Origin: Deltaproteobacteria bacterium UBA5756
Lineage (GTDB): Bacteria > Desulfobacterota > Syntrophorhabdia > Syntrophorhabdales > Syntrophorhabdaceae
Length of the DNA: 64,000 nt
Direction of reading: 5' to 3'
Assembly (NCBI GenBank): GCA_002418985.1
Contig: DIFE01000081.1
Span: 11,715 to 75,714, forward strand
Shown here: piece after piece, positions 59,978 through 64,000 of the stretch
Numbering within the stretch: the stretch's first letter is position 1
Layout: each line of letters starts with the position of its first letter
Notes under the pieces: generated by a model
The model's database searches: none
What the model saw: the letters and a program-made list of their open reading frames with translations, nothing else
Told to the model about the DNA's origin: nothing
Position numbers and translations under genes: made by a program

Positions 59978-61420
59978 TCAGCGGGTCTCTCGTACGTTCA
60001 GTCCTTGCGCCCCCTCGCGAAGGTTTTGCAGAAGACCGGCTATCATGTCTCGATAGTATGGCATCTCGCCTTCCGCCGCATCGGTTATCATTTCGTTTGC
60101 CTTCATTGCATTGGCGTGGTCGCGCAAACTCTTCGTATCGGGCATTTCACCGGGGCGAAGTTCACACTCCCTCATACGCAAAGCCCCGACCTGCCGCGGC
60201 AGCTTGCTTTCGTAGAGCATCTGGAATGCGTCGATCGCGGCCAGATACCTTTCCAAGGCGTCGGCGGGAAGCTCCTTTATAATGCCGTCTTTGTTGGCAA
60301 CATGCAGATAGTTGCAGGCCATATCGACAAACCCGGCAAGGCCGATCATAAAGAAATCCAGTTTGTCCAGCGTCGTTGCCGACCCCCGGGCCCTTGCGAC
60401 ATTCATTACCAGCGACGCCACCTGCCTCACCTGCGGCATGAAGACCCACTCATTCGCCGTCGCTTCAGTGTGATCGAGAGTATCGCGCAGGAGCCGGTAT
60501 ATCTCCTCATCGGAGAGTTCCGCCAACCCTTCGCCGTGTGAATAGCTTTTCACCCCGCGATCGAAATCGCTTCGCTTCACCAGGGAAAATATTCCGGCGA
60601 AACGCCTTACAAGATCTTCCTGACGCTCGCCGGGGATATTGGCCATGGCGCTGCAAAGGAATTCAGGGATTCCCGATTCCGGGTCGGACAGGAGCCGGGA
60701 AAGAGAAGGGCACATCCCATACCTGCCGTTCGCGGGCCGCAGCTTCTCCTGAACATACTTTTGAAAGATCGGTTCGACTTTTCCGGTTAGGTCCATCTCT
60801 CTGACGAGATGACCGTATCTGCCGGGCTCTTTCCTGGCGGCGGTGACGATCTCGGTGGCCTTTCTCAGGGTATTCTGGTGAAGCCCGACTGCCTTTGCCG
60901 CATGAGACCGGGCCTGGCCGAATTTTCTCTTGCCTCCTTGCCGGGCTTCAGTGCTCATGCCGTTTTCAGGGTCCCCGGTGCATTCCATCCCCGGGGTATC
61001 GGAACCGCTCGCCGCCGGCAGGTCCCCCGAATCGCGGTCTTTGATTCTAAGGTCCGTCGGGCCGCAACCGCCGGTTATTTGCTTTGCGATGCTTATTCTC
61101 AACTGTTCCTCTTTGACCGCTTCAAAAATGGCCACTTTCTCAGACAGGGTAAAATCCTTTCTGCAAACATTCTCATCATGCTCGCCGCGTACGAGGCTGT
61201 CTATATCGATAAGGCTGATATGGATACCTTCCATGAGCGCGCCGATGCCCAGTTCCTCGAGGGCCTTCAGTCTGCGGTAGCCGGCGACGAGCTCCCTTGT
61301 CCCTTTTCGGACAACGATGGGCTGGAGGAGACCCAGTTCCGATATGGACCGTTTCAGTTCCTCCATATCTCCCAGGTCTTTCCTGTGTCGCCTGCCGATT
61401 ATAATCTCTGCGATATCCAT
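59978..61420 (-). CDS. ParB/Spo0J-like nuclease-fold DNA-binding protein
   Basis: A 480-residue protein; GGGAGG precedes ATG 61420. The N-terminal ParB domain has LKRSISELGLLQPIVVRKGT, RELVAGYRRLKALEELG (ParB box 1-like, where ExxAGxRRxRA is typical) and a region around DFTLSEKVAIFEAVKEEQLR. A helix-turn-helix stretch follows (AAKAVGLHQNTLRKATEIVT). The remaining 250 residues are helical and unlike chromosomal ParB. No parA lies nearby. This is the pattern of plasmid- or element-borne ParB-family regulators (RepB/KorB-like), not of the chromosomal parAB locus. Confidence 0.75.
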   Translation of the reverse strand: MDIAEIIIGRRHRKDLGDMEELKRSISELGLLQPIVVRKGTRELVAGYRRLKALEELGIGALMEGIHISLIDIDSLVRGEHDENVCRKDFTLSEKVAIFEAVKEEQLRISIAKQITGGCGPTDLRIKDRDSGDLPAASGSDTPGMECTGDPENGMSTEARQGGKRKFGQARSHAAKAVGLHQNTLRKATEIVTAARKEPGRYGHLVREMDLTGKVEPIFQKYVQEKLRPANGRYGMCPSLSRLLSDPESGIPEFLCSAMANIPGERQEDLVRRFAGIFSLVKRSDFDRGVKSYSHGEGLAELSDEEIYRLLRDTLDHTEATANEWVFMPQVRQVASLVMNVARARGSATTLDKLDFFMIGLAGFVDMACNYLHVANKDGIIKELPADALERYLAAIDAFQMLYESKLPRQVGALRMRECELRPGEMPDTKSLRDHANAMKANEMITDAAEGEMPYYRDMIAGLLQNLREGAQGLNVRETR

Positions 61421-61716
61421 ACCCTTCCTCCCTTTTGCATAGTCAAGGTAACAGCCCGGCCGTATGTCCCGTTTCGATCACGTGCATCATATACACTTTT
61501 TACGCGTCGCTTCCTTCCCCGTCGCCCGTCCAGTCCCGCGACTGCCATTGAAGCCTCAGCGCAGCCCTGTGTACAATTTGTGCAGAGGAGGGCAACAATC
61601 AGCCCCGGCGCGGATTCCCTTCCTGAAACGGTTCCCCCTGTGACGGGCAGTGTAAAAGGTGCGCCGGATACACATGAACGAGGATAGTATCCGGGACCGC
61701 CTGCGAAACCGCCGGG

Positions 61717-62145
61717 TTATGCAGACCGACAGCCCGAATCAACGTTCCCGTCATCACCTTCGGCTGCAGACACTGGCACCCCGCGATAACCCTCTTTGCC
61801 GGGCGGGGACCATCTCTCCACAGGAAGAAAATAGTACTGATTCTTGTTTCCCCTTCCCTTTCCCGTGCGCTGCACGGTTATCCAGTGCTTTTTCAGTTCC
61901 CTGAGCGCATCGATGGTCTTTCTTTTCGATATACCGGCCGCATCTGCAATTTGGCCGACTGACAGCTCCACACTTCTCACAAACCCCTTCTTTCTCTTTG
62001 TTTCAGGTGCACAGTTCAAAAGAAGGATGAAGAACACCGAACTGATATACGGTCCAAGCTCCGCCATATAGGAATCGACATAGGAGACAAGCATGTCCGT
62101 AACCCGGGGGTCGCTTATCCTCAATCTCTTGTCGACCGTCTTCAT
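61717..62145 (-). CDS. Winged-helix DNA-binding protein
   Basis: A protein of 142 residues from ATG 62145; the frame extends to 62331 but overlaps the sigma-like gene and has arginine/proline-rich composition typical of a shadow. The core, SVELSVGQIADAAGISKRKT then IDALRELKKHWITVQRTGKG and NQYYFLP, is a winged helix like those of plasmid replication or repressor proteins. A hydrophobic helix (YISSVFFILLLNCAP) precedes it. It lies 17 bases after the sigma-like gene, so the two are co-transcribed. Confidence 0.6.
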   Translation of the reverse strand: MKTVDKRLRISDPRVTDMLVSYVDSYMAELGPYISSVFFILLLNCAPETKRKKGFVRSVELSVGQIADAAGISKRKTIDALRELKKHWITVQRTGKGRGNKNQYYFLPVERWSPPGKEGYRGVPVSAAEGDDGNVDSGCRSA

Positions 62146-62162
62146 GACGGCGGCGCGACAGG

Positions 62163-62825
62163 TCACGAACCCTCCGGCCCTGGGGTGCCGAAGAGGGAAA
62201 GCACGTGGCGGTCGCTCTTTCGCTGACCATGGGCGACAACAGGGTTGCGCCTCTCGGCCGGGCGGGGCGTCCGCACATCGGCAAAGGTTCCTTCCACGAT
62301 CCTGTCTGATGCACAACCGTCTTGTGACCATCGAGCGCTCAGCTTCGGTTGGCGCGTCTCATCAAAGTCGGCATTGTCCGTGGATTCCTCGAGGTCGACT
62401 GTCGTTTCCGAAAGAGAAAACCGCCAGCGCTGCTCTTTTCGGGCCGCCCTTTTCACCCTCTGCTCTATCCAGAGACAGACGTAGGAAGCGATCTCCCCGG
62501 CCGATTTCGTCAGATCGAACTTTCCCTGCCGGGCTATCTGCATGAGAACGACTACCGCATCGTGAATGTAATCGTTCAGTTGATCACCAACGAAGTGACC
62601 CCTGTCGATCCTTGCGAGGATTGCCTTTACGATATTATCGATGACCTTCTTCGCGTAGAGCCGTTCTACAAGACTTTGTTGTCCGAATGACCTGGCATCC
62701 TCAATCACCCGTGCAAATTCCTCGGAACTCATCGACCGGAAAAAAGCCCTCGCATAGGACGCCATTGCCTGCGTGCGCTCCCGGACACCTGTGACCGGCA
62801 AATGTTCATATCCCGTACCTGACAT
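62163..62825 (-). CDS. Sigma-70 region 2-like protein
   Basis: A protein of 220 residues from ATG 62825, coupled to the preceding stop (TAATG). Residues about 75-150 resemble sigma factor region 2: LNDYIHDAVVVLMQIARQGK, FDLTKSAGEIASYVCLWIEQ, RVKRAARKEQRW (compare DLIQEGxxGLxxAxxxFD...FxTYAxxWIRxxIxRA). No region 3 or 4 helix-turn-helix is evident; the last 70 residues are arginine/serine-rich. It could be a reduced sigma factor or an anti-sigma decoy. The region-2 match is by eye and moderate. Confidence 0.5.
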   Translation of the reverse strand: MSGTGYEHLPVTGVRERTQAMASYARAFFRSMSSEEFARVIEDARSFGQQSLVERLYAKKVIDNIVKAILARIDRGHFVGDQLNDYIHDAVVVLMQIARQGKFDLTKSAGEIASYVCLWIEQRVKRAARKEQRWRFSLSETTVDLEESTDNADFDETRQPKLSARWSQDGCASDRIVEGTFADVRTPRPAERRNPVVAHGQRKSDRHVLSLFGTPGPEGS

Positions 62826-63523
62826 TATCCTTGACTGTCCTCCCATGACCCCCCCGTCGTTGCATCAACGGCGAAGCGTACGTGAACCTTTCCATACTCC
62901 AGGAGCGCCATGCGCTCCGGGGTGCCCTTCGGAAACAGACGCGCGACGGTGGAACAGGGGATATTCACCCGGTCCCGGGCAACCCTGAAGGCGTCGGCTA
63001 GATTCTCAGACGTCGGTGATTCCTTGAGCCGGGCCGCCATGCCCGGGTCAATATACCTTCCGACGATCCGGATAAATCCTTCGACTCCTGCCCTTTCCGA
63101 CAAGCGGACATTCTCCCGACTGTCATGAAGGCGGCCATGCGCCCTGGCGGTTCGGATTGTTACGAGCGATCCCAGGGAACCCAGAAGAACGCAAACAAGG
63201 ATGCGCATCGTGTTTCGTGTCTTTCCGGACGCGTCTGTTATTGCCTTTCTGAGAGCTGCCGCTCTGATCCTCTCATAGCTGCCCCTGCGTGCGACCTCGG
63301 TGTCGACGATCCTCGAGATATTCGCGATCCTGAGCAGTTCAATCGCATGATCGTCACCGGGCAGAAGGCTGAAGGTTTTCGCCTGCATGCGAAGGGTCGG
63401 AAGGTCAACCTTATGAAGGACCACGGCGCTTCGCGACGCAAGATAGGCAAGCAGGCCGAAGATGACGATACCGGCCACAAAGTACACAGCATGGTCTGAG
63501 ACCCTGCCATCTTGTCGTTCCAC
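62825..63523 (-). CDS. Membrane-anchored protein of unknown function
   Basis: A protein of 232 residues from GTG 63523 (GGGGGAG six bases upstream); the frame to 63661 crosses the promoter. One N-terminal membrane helix (AVYFVAGIVIFGLLAYLASR) and a second hydrophobic stretch (MRILVCVLLGSLGSLVTI) flank a cytoplasmic basic segment (RGSYERIRAAALRKAITDAS). The C-terminal part has two helices (LSERAGVEGFIRIVGRYIDP, PTSENLADAFRVARDRVNIP). No family recognised. First gene of the module with the sigma-like and winged-helix genes. Confidence 0.55.
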   Translation of the reverse strand: MERQDGRVSDHAVYFVAGIVIFGLLAYLASRSAVVLHKVDLPTLRMQAKTFSLLPGDDHAIELLRIANISRIVDTEVARRGSYERIRAAALRKAITDASGKTRNTMRILVCVLLGSLGSLVTIRTARAHGRLHDSRENVRLSERAGVEGFIRIVGRYIDPGMAARLKESPTSENLADAFRVARDRVNIPCSTVARLFPKGTPERMALLEYGKVHVRFAVDATTGGSWEDSQG

Positions 63524-63610
63524 GGCAATCTCCCCCCCCGGGACTGGATCGAAACAACAAAAAATAATCTGATAGGGATTATTTACGATGAAGTTACTTT
63601 TTGGAAATCT

Positions 63611-63639
63611 ATAAAAATACATTTGGACCATGTTGTCAA
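63611..63639 (-). promoter_or_regulatory. Promoter of the 63523-61717 module
   Basis: On the minus strand a perfect TTGACA (63639-63634) is followed after 17 bases by TTTTAT (63616-63611). The leader to GTG 63523 is A/T-rich and about 80 bases long, unlike its surroundings. Confidence 0.45.
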
Positions 63640-63711
63640 GATAAAAAGGCCTGTTGCCCAAATCCCCCTTCCGAAAGACTTATCTCACGCCCGCTTTGCC
63701 CTTCGGGCTCG

Positions 63712-63984
63712 CTGGAGGCATTAAAGAGAGGATTGGAGGAAGACTTAAAAGAATTGCGTCCAGATCCCTAGAAAGACGGGATCAGGCCGCACTTTGCACG
63801 CCTTCGGCGGGGATTCACTATTGATGTATCCGGGTGGTGGTCATAGTTGTGGGACAGGTTTGAGTGAAATATCAGGTTCTTTACCCTCCCGCGTAGCGGG
63901 ATCGAAGATTCCCGGGAATTTCAGTCTTCTCAAATTCCCGGGAAGTCGTTTGGCTTCCTCCTATCCTCTCTTTATTGCCTCCAG
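63712..63984. mobile_element. MITE-like element or structured non-coding unit with 31-base inverted ends
   Basis: The ends 63712-63742 and 63954-63984 are inverted copies matching at 29 of 31 positions (CTGGAGGCA...GGAGGAAG). The 211 bases between hold no gene but three further inverted repeats: GATCCC/GGGATC (63763-63783), TCCCGC-gta-GCGGGA (63887-63901) and a perfect 13-base pair TTCCCGGGAATTT/AAATTCCCGGGAA (63909-63944). No target duplication is obvious at the edges. It could be a small transposon derivative or a large RNA/DNA fold. The rest of 63524-64000 holds no gene. Confidence 0.55.
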
Positions 63985-64000
63985 AGAGGAGCCTCAAGGC

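Noticed and set aside
61479..61484. CACGTG core as a possible parS site near the ParB-like gene
   Set aside because: Only the six central bases agree with the TGTTTCACGTGAAACA consensus; the arms do not match and no second copy is nearby.
63512..63724. 70-codon plus-strand frame across the promoter of the membrane protein gene
   Set aside because: It overlaps the minus-strand TTGACA promoter and the left end of the inverted-repeat element and has no domain or ribosome site.
1..64000. Search for CRISPR arrays, rRNA and tRNA genes, relaxase, integrase and oriT
   Set aside because: No regularly spaced repeats, no rRNA or tRNA-like stretch, and no relaxase (HUH or MOB) or integrase motif could be recognised on either strand by eye.

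Overview
The window reads as chromosomal DNA of a Gram-negative, probably strictly anaerobic bacterium, most likely a deltaproteobacterial (Desulfobacterota or syntroph-like) lineage. This placement is inference from gene content: a tungstate ABC transporter with two binding proteins, a ferredoxin-type 2-oxoacid oxidoreductase gamma subunit, a DRTGG protein paired with an anti-sigma-type ATPase, an old-yellow-enzyme reductase, and outer-membrane machinery (secretin, lipoproteins, RlpA). Most genes favour G/C in third codon positions. The first 3.6 kb is visibly more A/T-rich and looks acquired.

Layout. 1-3557: end of a nuclease gene and a complete large SF2 helicase, best read as a Hachiman (HamA-HamB) anti-phage pair cut by the window edge. 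3809-8454: a TMEM175-like channel, a VirB6/TrbL-like polytopic membrane protein and a large secreted transglutaminase-like/Ig-like protein. 8656-15628: ordinary genes (rlpA, thioesterase, pseudouridine synthase, DRTGG and ATPase pair, YkgJ, old yellow enzyme, pdxJ). 16029-17480: two toxin-antitoxin pairs. 17565-45000: the main feature, a roughly 27 kb block almost entirely on the minus strand. It holds a Dot/Icm- or IncI-type (MPF_I) type IV secretion system (candidates for DotL, DotI, DotH, DotG, DotC, DotB, DotO, IcmC/DotE-like proteins and three VirB5-like proteins) run together with a type IVB thin-pilus set like R64 pil (secretin PilN, PilO, PilP, ATPase PilQ, inner-membrane PilR, prepilins PilS and PilV) plus an extra PilT-like ATPase. 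Many of these genes overlap by 1-60 bases, so they look translationally coupled. A 2 kb island of broken RelE-type toxin-antitoxin genes, a Fic enzyme and an orphan antitoxin (36208-38179) splits the block in two. I see no relaxase, prepilin peptidase, ParA or integrase in the window.

45185-48721 is a tungstate uptake operon. 48902-59923 is mostly housekeeping: proS, an M24 peptidase, a LytTR regulator, a GlcD-like dehydrogenase, a PAS-GGDEF-HD-GYP protein, adenine deaminase, a 2-oxoacid oxidoreductase gamma subunit and cysS. 59978-63523 is a plasmid-like control module: a ParB-like protein, a winged-helix protein, a sigma-region-2-like protein and a membrane protein. The window ends in a structured non-coding element with 31-base inverted ends (63712-63984).

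How the parts may work together: the tra/dot half would form the envelope-spanning channel and its motors; the pil half would make a thin pilus for contact with recipients or surfaces. The VirB6-like protein at 4503-5672 may be a displaced channel component. Whether the system moves DNA or protein cannot be decided here, because no relaxase or effector is recognisable.
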